A stretch of DNA of 64,000 bases from Deltaproteobacteria bacterium (GCA_020633415.1 JACKDQ010000002.1:372001-436000), one strand, 5' to 3'; shown: positions 16,052 to 25,881, counted from the first letter of the stretch. Notes: generated from the letters alone by a model not told the origin. Program-made: numbers and translations.

Positions 16052-18010
16052 CTAGCGAATCGGCGGGCGCGTCCGGCTAGCAAACCAGGCGCGGTACTGC
16101 AGCATACGCTGGCGTTGATCGGCCGGCGCGTTACGTTTGCAGGTTCGCAACTCGTCACCCGATGCGCCCCAACGCAGTTCGACACAGTCGTTGGGGTTGT
16201 ACGCCATCTCCAGCTCCTTGCGCCGCTCGACGATCTGCTTGATCGACAATCGTCGTTTGCTGCCGTCGGAGGCAACGTAGTGGATGCCGTGTTTATCCAT
16301 AAACGTCTGGGCCAACTGCAACATCTTTTGGCGCGCCTGGCTGGGATTTTCCCCGGCGGCCAAAGCAAAGCGCTTGGGCATCTTGATCACGAGATCTGGA
16401 TAGCGCAGCACGTCTTCGATCGCGATCAGCAGCCGCATGTCCCGCGCCGGCGTAGAGAAGTCTTCCCAGGGTCCGCGGGTCTCGAAAATCCGCGGACCCG
16501 ACGGCATTTCGATCGTTCGATATGCCGACTTCTTCATGTGGTCTTCACCCGCCTGGACAGAGTCGACACGTTCACCGATCAACTCATGAAGCGCTTTGAG
16601 TCGTTCACGATAGGCCTGAAGTGGCCCCAACGCGCGCGGATTGATCACCTCATCCATCTTCAAATAGAACCCATCGAGACCGAGGTCATACTGCGAGGTC
16701 GCATAGTTGCGGTACCCCGACTCCTTGCGGATCTCTTCGTTGGTTAGCGCAACCAACTGGCCATCGCGCTCGACGATCGGTCGAAAGGCCTTAAACCCAC
16801 CGGCGCCACCGCGATAGTCGTCGAGGAACATGAAGGCGCCGCGCCAGAACCGCTTGCGGCCAACCGAAAGATCGGGATGCGCATCAGCAGCAAACAGCAG
16901 GCCACTTGTGCCCTCGGCCTGGGCGATCCAGCGCGAGACCACCAACAAGTGACCATAAGGATCGATGTACACCGTGCCCGGCCGAAGACTGCGCCGACTC
17001 AGCGCAACCGGATAGAGGTCGGTGGCGTCGTCGTTGGCTGCGGTGCGCCCCGAGGCCGAATGCACGTTACTGACCTTCTTACGCAGAAAATGCGAGAACA
17101 GCTGGGCCGGGGTCTGTAGCCGGCGGTCGCCTGCGACTGGCACCAATTGGCCAACGTTGGTCTTGAGCTCGCCACAACGCGGTGGCTTTGTCGAACTGCC
17201 GCGGCTGCAATGTCGATAGCCGAAGGGCAAGCGACGCTTCCAGGCGAAATAGGCGCGCAGAAAGTGAGGCAGATCGGCACAGTCGGGTTGAACGACGATC
17301 GCGTCGCTGACCTCCGGGCCGTCTTCGTTGAAACCGAGGTGGTTATAGAGCAGATTGCGCGCCGGATCGTGGAATACGACGTGCAGCGGCGTCCAGCTCG
17401 GGCGCTGATCTGGCGGCGCATCGAACAGCTTCTCGATCCAGGCCGAATAGAGGTTTTCCTCGACCCGATTCCAATGCCGAGCGTTCGGCCAATAGTCGAC
17501 CGGCTGAGTGCTGGGCGGCGAAGTCGGCTTGCGACGCAGCACGCGGAACCGCCCGCAAGCCAGCACCCGTCCGCCTGGCTCGACGAGCACGTAGCGATGT
17601 CGACCGACGCGTGGTCGCTCGATCGTCGCTAACCACCAAAACGGCGGCCCACCCCGCTGCATCAGCGTCGCCGGCTGCTCGCCTCCTGGGCCCCACACCC
17701 GCAAACGGCCACCGGAAGCCTCGCGCTCAGCAACAACCACTAACCGTACGGGCTGCCCGGCGAGCGGCGTCGCGGGGGATTGCATCACCGCAAAGCTACG
17801 GCGAGTTCGACAAGTGCGGGGGAACGGATCGCTATCCGCATGAGCTTGACGGCCCCAAAAACCCAGCGCTAAAAGCACAGCCAGGGTTGCGAGAAGCAAA
17901 CCGAGCGCGCCGCGCGGTACCGAGTTGGAGCCCTGGAATGCTGAACCCTTCATCGGCTGAAAATAGCTTGCTCTCCGTCGTCGGTCGAGCCCCGACTGCC
18001 ACCTGCCCAT
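16052..18010 (-). CDS. Exported protein with NlpC/P60-like (papain-fold) features
   Basis: A 652-aa protein (633 aa if started at ATG 17953) with an N-terminal hydrophobic segment (GALGLLLATLAVLLALGFWG) and a possible cleavage after AHA. The middle has a Cys-led helix, DCADLPHFLRAYFAWKRRL, followed 130 residues later by a strand YIDPYGHLLVVSRW; a Cys at a helix start plus a later His on a strand is the layout of NlpC/P60-type cysteine peptidases. This is inference from pattern, and the substrate is unknown. An N-terminal Ig-like strand region (residues 70-160) precedes it. It is convergent with the ECF sigma gene and divergent from the lipoprotein at 18044. Confidence 0.65.
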   Translation of the reverse strand: MGRWQSGLDRRRRASYFQPMKGSAFQGSNSVPRGALGLLLATLAVLLALGFWGRQAHADSDPFPRTCRTRRSFAVMQSPATPLAGQPVRLVVVAEREASGGRLRVWGPGGEQPATLMQRGGPPFWWLATIERPRVGRHRYVLVEPGGRVLACGRFRVLRRKPTSPPSTQPVDYWPNARHWNRVEENLYSAWIEKLFDAPPDQRPSWTPLHVVFHDPARNLLYNHLGFNEDGPEVSDAIVVQPDCADLPHFLRAYFAWKRRLPFGYRHCSRGSSTKPPRCGELKTNVGQLVPVAGDRRLQTPAQLFSHFLRKKVSNVHSASGRTAANDDATDLYPVALSRRSLRPGTVYIDPYGHLLVVSRWIAQAEGTSGLLFAADAHPDLSVGRKRFWRGAFMFLDDYRGGAGGFKAFRPIVERDGQLVALTNEEIRKESGYRNYATSQYDLGLDGFYLKMDEVINPRALGPLQAYRERLKALHELIGERVDSVQAGEDHMKKSAYRTIEMPSGPRIFETRGPWEDFSTPARDMRLLIAIEDVLRYPDLVIKMPKRFALAAGENPSQARQKMLQLAQTFMDKHGIHYVASDGSKRRLSIKQIVERRKELEMAYNPNDCVELRWGASGDELRTCKRNAPADQRQRMLQYRAWFASRTRPPIR

Positions 18011-18043
18011 GACGCGCTGCGTTTTCCGATCTATAGTAAGAGC

Positions 18044-19342
18044 ATGATGTTTGTTGTCGACTCAGGTCGTCTAAGAATTGCCATTGCCATCGGGGGCGCG
18101 ATGCTCTGCGCACATCCGCTGCTTGGCGGCTGCTCCCAAGGAGCCCCGGCGCCTCCCGTCCCCGATCTGCAGATCGTCGACGCGACGGTCGACGCGCAAG
18201 CTTTCGACGCAACGTCCGACTCGCTGGTTCTCGACGCCAGCGTCGATCAGGCGCCGCCCGACGCAAGCCTCGATCTATCGCCTGATCTGCCGATCAGCGA
18301 TCTATCCGTCGACATCGCTCCGTGTGGCAACGGCAAGGTCGACCTGGGCGAAACCTGCGACCGAGCGATCCCCGTCGGCCTCCCGGGCGCCTGTCCGCAA
18401 ACCTGCGACGACGGCAACAGCTGTACCACGGACAGCAAAGCCGGCGATGCCACGACTTGCGACGTCGTCTGCACCAACACACCCATTCAGCTGTGCTGCG
18501 GAAACGGCACGATCGAGGGCGCCGAACAATGCGACGACGCCAACAAACGCGACCAAGACGGCTGCTCCAACAGCTGTCAGCTGCCGGGCGGCCACCTATT
18601 GATCACCGAGGTTGCCGTCAGTCCGACCGAGGCTGAGTTTGTCGAGATCTACAACCCAACCACGACGGCGATCCCTTTGGAGAATATTTATCTCACCGAC
18701 CGCGCCGACTACCACATGCTGCCCAGCGGTTCACTGGCCGCGGCCTCGTTTGACTTCCTCCTTCACTTTCCCGCCGGCAGTCAGCTCAAGCCAGGGACCT
18801 TCGCAACGATCGCGCTCAATGGCCAAAAGTTCCAGACCGCCTACGGCAAAGCACCCGACTACGAGATCTTCGATAGCTCACCGTCGATTCAGACGTTGAT
18901 TGCACGCGATACCCGGCACCTGGGTGCGCTCGCCGGACTCGCCGACGATGGCGAGCTGTTGATGCTGTTTCACTGGAATGGGCAAACCGATACGGTGGCC
19001 GATATCGACTACGTCCGTTGGACCGGCAGCAGTGCAGTAGCAGCCCACAAGACCACAACCACTTGCCTCGACGGGCCGGATAGCAACAACGCCACCAGCT
19101 GTTACGTCAACGACACCGCTGAAGCGAGCCAGTCGACCTTGATCCCGCCGCAACCCGGCGGATCGATCCACCGCTGCAACTACCTGGAGCGCGGCGAAGT
19201 CAAAGCTGGCGGCAACGGCGAGACCGGACACGACGAGACCAGCGAGCCGTTTTCCGGCGCCAATGCGACATGGGGACGCAATCCAAGCACCCCGAGCAAC
19301 CGCACACCTGGCGCAGCAGCTCCTCGCAGCATCTGCCCGTAG
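18044..19342 (+). CDS. Lipoprotein with myxobacterial Cys-rich repeats and a lamin-tail domain
   Basis: A 432-aa surface lipoprotein. The hydrophobic N-terminus ends in LLGGC (lipobox). Residues 38-90 are an Asp/Ala/Ser-rich linker with Asp every three to five residues. Two Cys-rich modules follow: CGNGKVDLGETCD and CGNGTIEGAEQCDDANK (the DUF4215/myxobacterial repeat pattern). From about residue 185, LLITEVAVSPTEAEFVEIYN begins a lamin-tail domain, an Ig-fold common in secreted bacterial proteins. The function is probably adhesive or structural at the cell surface (inference). It starts 33 bases from the divergent exported protein and ends 29 bases before the GH57 gene. Confidence 0.85.
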   Translation: MMFVVDSGRLRIAIAIGGAMLCAHPLLGGCSQGAPAPPVPDLQIVDATVDAQAFDATSDSLVLDASVDQAPPDASLDLSPDLPISDLSVDIAPCGNGKVDLGETCDRAIPVGLPGACPQTCDDGNSCTTDSKAGDATTCDVVCTNTPIQLCCGNGTIEGAEQCDDANKRDQDGCSNSCQLPGGHLLITEVAVSPTEAEFVEIYNPTTTAIPLENIYLTDRADYHMLPSGSLAAASFDFLLHFPAGSQLKPGTFATIALNGQKFQTAYGKAPDYEIFDSSPSIQTLIARDTRHLGALAGLADDGELLMLFHWNGQTDTVADIDYVRWTGSSAVAAHKTTTTCLDGPDSNNATSCYVNDTAEASQSTLIPPQPGGSIHRCNYLERGEVKAGGNGETGHDETSEPFSGANATWGRNPSTPSNRTPGAAAPRSICP

Positions 19343-19371
19343 CTACAGACACACACGACAAGAAGGGTGCG

Positions 19372-21840
19372 ATGACACCAAAAGGCAAAACGCTTCCGTC
19401 GTTGGTCGTTCACGGACACTTCTACCAACCACCGCGAGAAAACCCCTGGATCGAGGAGATCGAGCTCGAGGCCAGCGCGAGCCCCTACCACGATTGGAAC
19501 GAGCGCATCAGCGACGAGTGTTATTCTCGCAATGCCCGCGCACGAATCTACAACGACCACGGCGAAGTCATGCGGGTGGTCAACAATTACCGATACCTCT
19601 CGTTTAACATCGGTCCCACCCTGCTGGTCTGGCTGGAGAAACATCGCCCCCACATCTACGGGCGAATCCTCGAAGCCGACAAAAACAGCGCGCTAGAGCG
19701 TGGCGGTCACGGCAACGCGATCGCACAAGCCTACGGCCACGCCATCCTGCCGCTGTGCAATGATCGCGACCGCTTGACCCAAATCCGCTGGGCGGTGGCC
19801 GACTTTTCTTATCGCTTTGGCCGGCGGCCGGAGGCGATGTGGCTGCCTGAAACCGCGGTGAATGCTGCGACGGTCGAAGACCTGATCGCGGAAGGCATGC
19901 GCTTTGTGATCCTTGCGCCTGGGCAGGCCAGACGGATCCGCCCGCTAGGATCCTACGACTGGCAGGATGTCTCAGGGGCACGAATCGATCCGCGCCATCC
20001 CTATCGACTGATATCGGCAAAGAACCGCGAGCGATACATCGACGCCTTTTTCTACGACGGACCGGTCTCTCACGCCGTTAGCTTCGAGAAGCTCCTGCAC
20101 GCGAGCGCAGCATTTGTCGACCGCCTGCGCGGTGCCGTAGATCAAGCCTTGAAGGCACCTCAGCTGATCCACCTTGCTGTCGACGGCGAGACCTTCGGAC
20201 ACCACCTGCGCCATGCAGATCGGGCCTTGGCCCACGCTTTGGTCAGCAGCGCGCCGGCAGCCAACTTTCAGCTGACCAACTACGGCCAATACCTCGAACA
20301 GCATCCGCCAACCCACGAGGTCGAACTCGAGCCCGGTCCAGACGGCGAAGGCACGGCATGGAGCTGTGCCCACGGCGTCGGTCGCTGGTGTCGTGACTGC
20401 GGCTGTCACGCGGGTGCTCCCCAAGGCTGGAACCAAGCTTGGCGCGCACCGTTGCGTCAGGCAGTGAACTATCTGCGCGACAAGGCAACAGAAGTCTTCG
20501 AGGATTTGGGCAGCGAACTGTTACACGATCCGTGGATCGCTCGGGACGACTACATCCAGGTGTTGCTGGACCCCAGCGCAAAGCGACGCGATCGCTTCTT
20601 GCGCGAGCACCGCAAGCGTGCCGCCGCGCCCGCCGACGACGTTCGCATCCTCCAGCTGCTCGAAGCACAGCGTCACGCCCTGCTCTCGCAGACCAGCTGC
20701 GGCTGGTTCTTCAACGACATTTCGGGGCTAGAGGCGGTGCAAGTGTTGCGCTATGCGGCGCGTGCCGTGCAGCTCTTCGAAGAGTTGAGCGACCAACCGA
20801 TCGAAGACGGCGTCCTCGAGATCCTCGGGCAGGCGCGCTCTAATCTTCCTGAGATGGGCAGCGGAGCCGATGTTTACCGATCGCGCGCAATCTCGGCCAC
20901 CGTGTCTCCCAGGAGAGCCCTCGCCCACTACGCGATCGGCGACATCTACGGCAGTAGCCCGACCAAGCAGCGTCGACTTGGTTTCCAAATCACCGCGCTA
21001 CAAACACACCGCTACTCGCGAGGCAACGTTGTCGCCCACATCGGCTGCGCGGACGTCGAGCGGCTGAGGACAGGCGAGCTTAAGCAGCTCGTCTACGCGA
21101 TGATCCACTTCGGCAGCCACGATTTCCACTGCGCGGTTCGCCCGTATGCGGGAACAAAGTCGTTCCGTGAATTCTGCCAGCAGGTCGAGGGGGTATTCGA
21201 GCGTCCTTCGGTCGCGGAGCTGTTGCGGGTAATCGACAGAAACTTCACCGACGAGTCCTTCACCCTCGCCGATATGCTCGACGAAGAGCGCCAAGCGCTG
21301 CTCGAGATGTTGTTCGGCCGACTACACCGCAGTTTTGGCGACCTCTACCGCCATCTTTACGAAACCCACCGCGCTTCGATCAGCGCGTTGCTCGACAGCG
21401 GGCTACCGATGCCACGCGAGTTCCGCATCGCCGCGGAATACACGCTCTCACGGCGGCTGGAAGAAGAGCTCGCATCCAACGCCGAATACTTCGGGATCGA
21501 GAGCTTTCGCGCGGCGGCTGACATCGTCGCCGAAGCCAAGCGGCACGGCCTGATGCTCGATCGTCACTCTGCCGAGGCCTTCCTCGGCAACCAACTCAAT
21601 GCGGCCGTCGGCCGACTGGTCGATCATCCATCGGAACTAAAGATCACTCAGTCCTGCCAAATCCTTGAGCTCGCCGATCACCTCGGCCTCAAACTCGACA
21701 TCGAGCACATCCAAGACCTGCTGTTCGACTTCATCGCGTCAAACCGCCAAAAACGTCCGCTGACGGAAGCCAACTGGCCCGAGTTGTTGCGTCGCACGCG
21801 GATCAGCGCCCAACTCTTGGGTGATGAAGCCGCCAGCTAG
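19372..21840 (+). CDS. Glycoside hydrolase family 57 protein with DUF3536-type C-terminus
   Basis: An 822-aa cytoplasmic enzyme of the GH57 alpha-glucan family. Region 1 is VVHGHFYQPPRENPW with His14 and His16; region 3 is AMWLPETAVN with the candidate nucleophile Glu; region 4 is HLAVDGETFGHH with the candidate acid Asp. Residues after about 400 match the long helical domain found in DUF3536-type members, which often sit in glycogen/trehalose metabolism, though activity (amylase, branching enzyme or other) is unproven. The frame is open to 19270, inside the preceding gene; ATG 19372 is preceded by AAGAAGGG and gives the canonical family start. No signal peptide. Confidence 0.88.
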   Translation: MTPKGKTLPSLVVHGHFYQPPRENPWIEEIELEASASPYHDWNERISDECYSRNARARIYNDHGEVMRVVNNYRYLSFNIGPTLLVWLEKHRPHIYGRILEADKNSALERGGHGNAIAQAYGHAILPLCNDRDRLTQIRWAVADFSYRFGRRPEAMWLPETAVNAATVEDLIAEGMRFVILAPGQARRIRPLGSYDWQDVSGARIDPRHPYRLISAKNRERYIDAFFYDGPVSHAVSFEKLLHASAAFVDRLRGAVDQALKAPQLIHLAVDGETFGHHLRHADRALAHALVSSAPAANFQLTNYGQYLEQHPPTHEVELEPGPDGEGTAWSCAHGVGRWCRDCGCHAGAPQGWNQAWRAPLRQAVNYLRDKATEVFEDLGSELLHDPWIARDDYIQVLLDPSAKRRDRFLREHRKRAAAPADDVRILQLLEAQRHALLSQTSCGWFFNDISGLEAVQVLRYAARAVQLFEELSDQPIEDGVLEILGQARSNLPEMGSGADVYRSRAISATVSPRRALAHYAIGDIYGSSPTKQRRLGFQITALQTHRYSRGNVVAHIGCADVERLRTGELKQLVYAMIHFGSHDFHCAVRPYAGTKSFREFCQQVEGVFERPSVAELLRVIDRNFTDESFTLADMLDEERQALLEMLFGRLHRSFGDLYRHLYETHRASISALLDSGLPMPREFRIAAEYTLSRRLEEELASNAEYFGIESFRAAADIVAEAKRHGLMLDRHSAEAFLGNQLNAAVGRLVDHPSELKITQSCQILELADHLGLKLDIEHIQDLLFDFIASNRQKRPLTEANWPELLRRTRISAQLLGDEAAS

Positions 21841-22035
21841 CGTAGTCAGCTCGCCGCTCTGGCCCACTGCCCAGCCTCCACAGCACGCATCACCGCACAG
21901 ACAACGCGGCGGCCATCTGGGACTCGGCCTGGCCCTCCCGCAGCGCGGATGATTTGGATGATTCGGCGGCCCCTGCAACAAACCACTGTGCCGAAGCACT
22001 AGCCATGATACGATCGACGGGAAACCGCACCATCG

Positions 22036-22836
22036 ATGCCGAGGCAGGCCGAAAAACAAGCCGAAGAGCAAAGTCTCTTCGAGCAATTGTTCGATCTATA
22101 CCGCGAGCACGGGGAGGCAATCGACCGGGCTGCGTTCGCCGAGCGACTTTTTCCCGGCGTCGTCGCGCAAGTACCGCTCGATCTCGACCTGCCGCGCCGT
22201 ATCGTCGGCGCGCTCAGTTCAACCAACGACGATGCCCCCAACAGCGTCGAAGCCGTCCGCGACCTGTTTACCCGGCTCTGCGAATTAACGATTCACGAGC
22301 CGATGACAGGCTTGTTCAACCGACGCTATTTCGAGCACCGCCTCACACAAGAACTCGATCGTGCGCTGCGACAAGCCACCGACTGCTCGCTGATGCTTGC
22401 CGACATCGACAACTTCAAGCGTATCAATGACCAATACGGTCACAGCGTGGGAGACGCGGTGATCCGTGAAGTCGGGCGCACACTACTTTCCAACACACGG
22501 CCTTCGGATGACCCTGCGCGCTACGGTGGCGAAGAATTCGCTTTGCTGCTGCCCGATACCTCGACAGCGGATGCGCTGCGCGCCGGCGAGCGGCTACGAG
22601 CAGCGGTCGCCGCTTTGCCCTTTCCTCAGCCGGGAGTGGAACACCAAGTTACCGTCAGTATTGGGGTCGCTACCGCGCGCGCTCAGACGATACTCGACGC
22701 GGCGTCGTTGGTCGAACGAGCCGACCTCGCACTCTACCGCGCTAAAGATGGCGGCAAGAACCGAGTTGTGGCGTACGATGCACCGCCGGAGGCTGGAGCA
22801 GTCAGCCCCGCAGAGCGAGAGGCGCTACTGGGATGA
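22036..22836 (+). CDS. Diguanylate cyclase (GGDEF) with a short helical N-terminal domain
   Basis: A 266-aa soluble protein that would make cyclic di-GMP from GTP. The active-site loop is GGEEF at about residue 165 (RYGGEEFALLLPD), with the upstream DNFKRINDQYGHSVGD metal/GTP block. An allosteric I-site RPSD lies exactly five residues before GGEEF, so product inhibition is expected. The first 90 residues are helical and charged with no recognised sensor domain. Its stop overlaps the start of the FlhG/MinD-like gene (ATGA at 22833). A 195-base gap (21841-22035) upstream carries its likely promoter. Confidence 0.92.
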   Translation: MPRQAEKQAEEQSLFEQLFDLYREHGEAIDRAAFAERLFPGVVAQVPLDLDLPRRIVGALSSTNDDAPNSVEAVRDLFTRLCELTIHEPMTGLFNRRYFEHRLTQELDRALRQATDCSLMLADIDNFKRINDQYGHSVGDAVIREVGRTLLSNTRPSDDPARYGGEEFALLLPDTSTADALRAGERLRAAVAALPFPQPGVEHQVTVSIGVATARAQTILDAASLVERADLALYRAKDGGKNRVVAYDAPPEAGAVSPAEREALLG

Positions 22837-23642
22837 AGACGGTCGCGATCAGCAGCGGAAAAGGTGGCGTGGGCAAGACCACAGTTGCGGTCAACCTCGG
22901 CATCGCGCTCTCGAAAGCCGGCAAGCGCGTCTTGTTGTTCGACGCCGATCTAGGATTGGCCAACGTCGACATTCTGCTCGGCATGTCGGCCGAGCATACG
23001 CTCGCCGACGTCCTCGACGAGAGTGTGTCGATGGAAAGCGTGCTGCTCAAGGCACCGGGCGGGTTGACCGTCTTGCCGGCCGGCTCCGGCATCCTTCGCT
23101 TGGAACGACTCTCGCCGACGCAGCGCGTTCGTTTGACAAAGAAGCTCCACGACATCTCGCGCGACTACGATCTACTGCTCCTCGATACCGGCGCCGGTTT
23201 GACAGAGAACGTGCTGTTCTTCGCAAGCACCGCTGATGAAGTGTTGATGGTTACGACGCCCGAACCAACCGCGCTGACCGACGCCTACGCACTGATCAAG
23301 ATCCTGACGACCAACTACGCTGTCGAGTCGATCCAGTTGCTGGTCAACGAAGCGACGCGCGGTGCACAGGGTCGTGAAATCCACGCCAAGCTCAACGGCG
23401 TCGCCCAGCGCTTCCTCAATCGTCAGCTGGGCTACCTGGGACACATCCCGAGCGATCCAGAGGTCGAGAACGCGATCAAAGCCCGCACACCGCTGGTTGT
23501 CGCCAAGCCGTCATGCCCTGCGGCGCAAGCGATCCACTCCGTAGCGCGTCACTTCGACAGCGTGTTTGTGCTGGAGCCACGCCGGCGAGTAACCGACATG
23601 TGGAAAGCACTGATGGAGCCCCGCAGCCAAACGATCAAGTAG
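22833..23642 (+). CDS. FlhG/MinD-like P-loop ATPase
   Basis: A 269-aa SIMIBI-class ATPase. The deviant Walker A motif SSGKGGVGKTTVAVNLG starts at residue 7, switch I/II follow (FDADLGLANVDILLG, LLLLDTGAGL), and ADEVLMVTTPEPTALTDAYAL is the block shared by FlhG/YlxH flagellar-number regulators. The overall length and the LGLANVDILLG signature favour FlhG over chromosome ParA or MinD. No flagellar gene is nearby. The ATGA overlap with the diguanylate cyclase gene suggests that a c-di-GMP output controls or accompanies a polarity/positioning function (inference). No membrane-targeting amphipathic helix is obvious at the C-terminus. Confidence 0.85.
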   Translation: MKTVAISSGKGGVGKTTVAVNLGIALSKAGKRVLLFDADLGLANVDILLGMSAEHTLADVLDESVSMESVLLKAPGGLTVLPAGSGILRLERLSPTQRVRLTKKLHDISRDYDLLLLDTGAGLTENVLFFASTADEVLMVTTPEPTALTDAYALIKILTTNYAVESIQLLVNEATRGAQGREIHAKLNGVAQRFLNRQLGYLGHIPSDPEVENAIKARTPLVVAKPSCPAAQAIHSVARHFDSVFVLEPRRRVTDMWKALMEPRSQTIK

Positions 23643-23666
23643 CCGCCCCAACGCCTCAGACGAAAA

Positions 23667-25817
23667 CTACCCCTCGGTCTCCGGCAAACCGATCGCATCC
23701 CCGACGAGCTCGGCCGCGCGCAATGTTGTACCGCGCACAACCGCCTGCTCGGCCTGTCGCCAAACCGGCGGTCGCCCAAAAGCCTCTTCGACACGCTCGC
23801 GCAGCGAGGTGATGTTTGTCCCAGCACCGATCATCGCCACCGATTCCAGTTCGGCGGGTTTGATCCGGGCATTAGCGAGCACGCTGGAAGCGACCTGCAA
23901 GATCCGCTCAGCCACAGGCGCGACGACCGCGTCAAGATCGCTGCGCGAGAGCTCCACGATGCAGCTGTCTTTCGGCTGGCCGAGCAGCGCACCTAGCCCA
24001 AGACGAAGACCGCCCCGCGCCTCAAGTTCGCACTTGGCGCGGCGGCAGAGTTGATTGAGCGAGCGCCAAATCGGGGTCTGGCGACGCAGATCACCTTTGA
24101 CCCGGTCACCGAGCAGCTCCGTAACACGACCCGCAAGACCTGCATCGATCTCGCCGCCGCCGAGCATCGGATCACCGCCGGCGGCAATTACACTAAACGA
24201 CGACGCGCCGATCTCGACCAAGGAGAACTCGAACGCCGCACCGAACGACAGCACGCCGACCATACTGCCAATCCGACCACGCAACCCATAAGCGAGCAGC
24301 GCTGCACTAGGCTCGGTGAGAATTGAGACCGACTCGAATCCGGCGTGGCGCGCCGCCTCTACCATCCCCTCGCGCTGCGCCGCGCCAAACCGCATTGGTG
24401 CTGCGAGCACAGCGTGCCTGACTTCAGTCTGCATCGCCTCACGCGCCTGGTTGCGGACCTCGGCGAGCAACAGCGCAACCAGATCGACCGCCGAATAGCT
24501 TTCGCCGTGTATTTCCGCCCGCCACAAACCATCGCTACCTTCGTGAAGGCGAAAAGCCCGTCGCTCGCGAAAGCGCGAGACCACCAAAGCATCTCCTGCG
24601 CTCAACCCGAGCAGTTCGCGCACACCACTGAGCGCGCTCTGCGGCGAGCGATGAGACTCGCTGACCGCCTCATGGCCGACGAGAATCTCACCAGGGCGAG
24701 GGAAAGCCAACAGCGCCGGAGTGCGCGTATTGCCCTGGCTGTCCTGAAGCAGCTTGAGACCGGCAGCCGCAACACCCACCGAGATCCCGCTGGTCCCGAG
24801 GTCAATGCCGACGTGAAGCCCGGCGGTCGTTGGCTGCGGCGCCACCGGTCGCAACGCCTTGCGCGATCGTTGACCTGCGTGTGTGATCGGGCGGTTGGCA
24901 GCTGCACCACCCCGGGCAACTTGCCCGGCGGGCGTGGCTCCAGCGAAAGTCGTCCGGGCGTAGGCCACCGGACCTTGCTCACCGTCGGTCGCTATCGCCT
25001 GTTCTTCGGATTGATCATCAACGGGCGCCAGGCGAGGAACAGCGTCAGTCGATGAGTCGGTCGACTCCCACTCATCGTGCTCGTCCGCCTCATCGAGCGG
25101 CACCGGTACACCCAGCTGCTCGGCCATCATGCTGCCGCGGATCGCCGCGCGCTGACGCATCGCCACCTCATCGAGGGTCGCCGGTTCTCCTAGCGGGTTC
25201 GACTGCAACTTGCCACTCGGACCACTCAACCCATCAAGCGATGGCAGCTGGTCGGGCGCTGCATCGGCAACTGCCTCAGCGCCGGTCGTCCGAGCGACCG
25301 CTTGCCCAGCCGGCGCAGCGGCTGACGGCAAATCCACCGCTGACGCGTCGGCACTCGCAGACGAATCGATCTGCCCCGACATCGGCGCCTGTCGAACATC
25401 GGTTGAGGGCGGACGTGACGGCGGCAAATCGGTCAGCGCCTTCAGACCCGCTAACAGCTCGGTTGGGTAATCTCGGTCCTGAGAAAGCGCGATCACCACG
25501 TGCCGGTCATCACCCGAGGGCTGTCGAACCCCGATCAAGCGAACGCGCGAGCCATCGGGCAAAACGATCTCAAGCCGCGCCGGCGCGCCGATCGGCGAGT
25601 CCGACGCTGCAGCAGCGGTGACATCTGGCGACGACTCTAGCGGAGCAACCCAATCGACGACGCGCTGCCAGAGACGCCAAGGCTCCCCATCGGAGCGCCT
25701 GGCGTTGCCGCCACGCCGTCCGTAGCGTTGAACGACTGCCGCCGAAAGCTCCGTGCTAGGCGGCCTTCGTTCACCATCGGCCTCCGGCCCGTCGGACCGC
25801 TTGTCCTCCACGCGCAC
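23667..25817 (-). CDS. Hsp70/DnaK-like ATPase without substrate-binding domain, long disordered N-terminus
   Basis: A 716-aa protein. Residues 1-330 are mostly low-complexity (Ala/Pro/Ser/Asp-rich) apart from a small strand-rich patch at 78-130. Residues 335-716 form an actin/Hsp70-type ATPase: phosphate-1 loop GIDLGTSGISVGV at 337-349, the EPSAALLAYGL block near 510, and the adenosine motif MIGAGTNITSL near 675. The chain stops right after the ATPase, so the peptide-binding domain and lid of DnaK are absent. It is therefore a DnaK-like regulator rather than a chaperone (inference). It is convergent with the FlhG-like gene. Confidence 0.8.
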   Translation of the reverse strand: MRVEDKRSDGPEADGERRPPSTELSAAVVQRYGRRGGNARRSDGEPWRLWQRVVDWVAPLESSPDVTAAAASDSPIGAPARLEIVLPDGSRVRLIGVRQPSGDDRHVVIALSQDRDYPTELLAGLKALTDLPPSRPPSTDVRQAPMSGQIDSSASADASAVDLPSAAAPAGQAVARTTGAEAVADAAPDQLPSLDGLSGPSGKLQSNPLGEPATLDEVAMRQRAAIRGSMMAEQLGVPVPLDEADEHDEWESTDSSTDAVPRLAPVDDQSEEQAIATDGEQGPVAYARTTFAGATPAGQVARGGAAANRPITHAGQRSRKALRPVAPQPTTAGLHVGIDLGTSGISVGVAAAGLKLLQDSQGNTRTPALLAFPRPGEILVGHEAVSESHRSPQSALSGVRELLGLSAGDALVVSRFRERRAFRLHEGSDGLWRAEIHGESYSAVDLVALLLAEVRNQAREAMQTEVRHAVLAAPMRFGAAQREGMVEAARHAGFESVSILTEPSAALLAYGLRGRIGSMVGVLSFGAAFEFSLVEIGASSFSVIAAGGDPMLGGGEIDAGLAGRVTELLGDRVKGDLRRQTPIWRSLNQLCRRAKCELEARGGLRLGLGALLGQPKDSCIVELSRSDLDAVVAPVAERILQVASSVLANARIKPAELESVAMIGAGTNITSLRERVEEAFGRPPVWRQAEQAVVRGTTLRAAELVGDAIGLPETEG

Positions 25818-25862
25818 CCCTTATCGATGTGTCGGAGCTAACAGAATGCCAAACCGTGACTA

Positions 25863-25881
25863 ATCACGCAATCGGCGTGAT
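25863..25881. repeat. Small inverted repeat between the Hsp70-like and DUF350 genes
   Basis: ATCACGC 25863-25869 and GCGTGAT 25875-25881 are perfect 7-base complements around a 5-base loop, in the 137-base space upstream of the Hsp70-like gene. It could be an operator or a weak hairpin in the transcript; no T tract follows on either strand. Confidence 0.3.
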
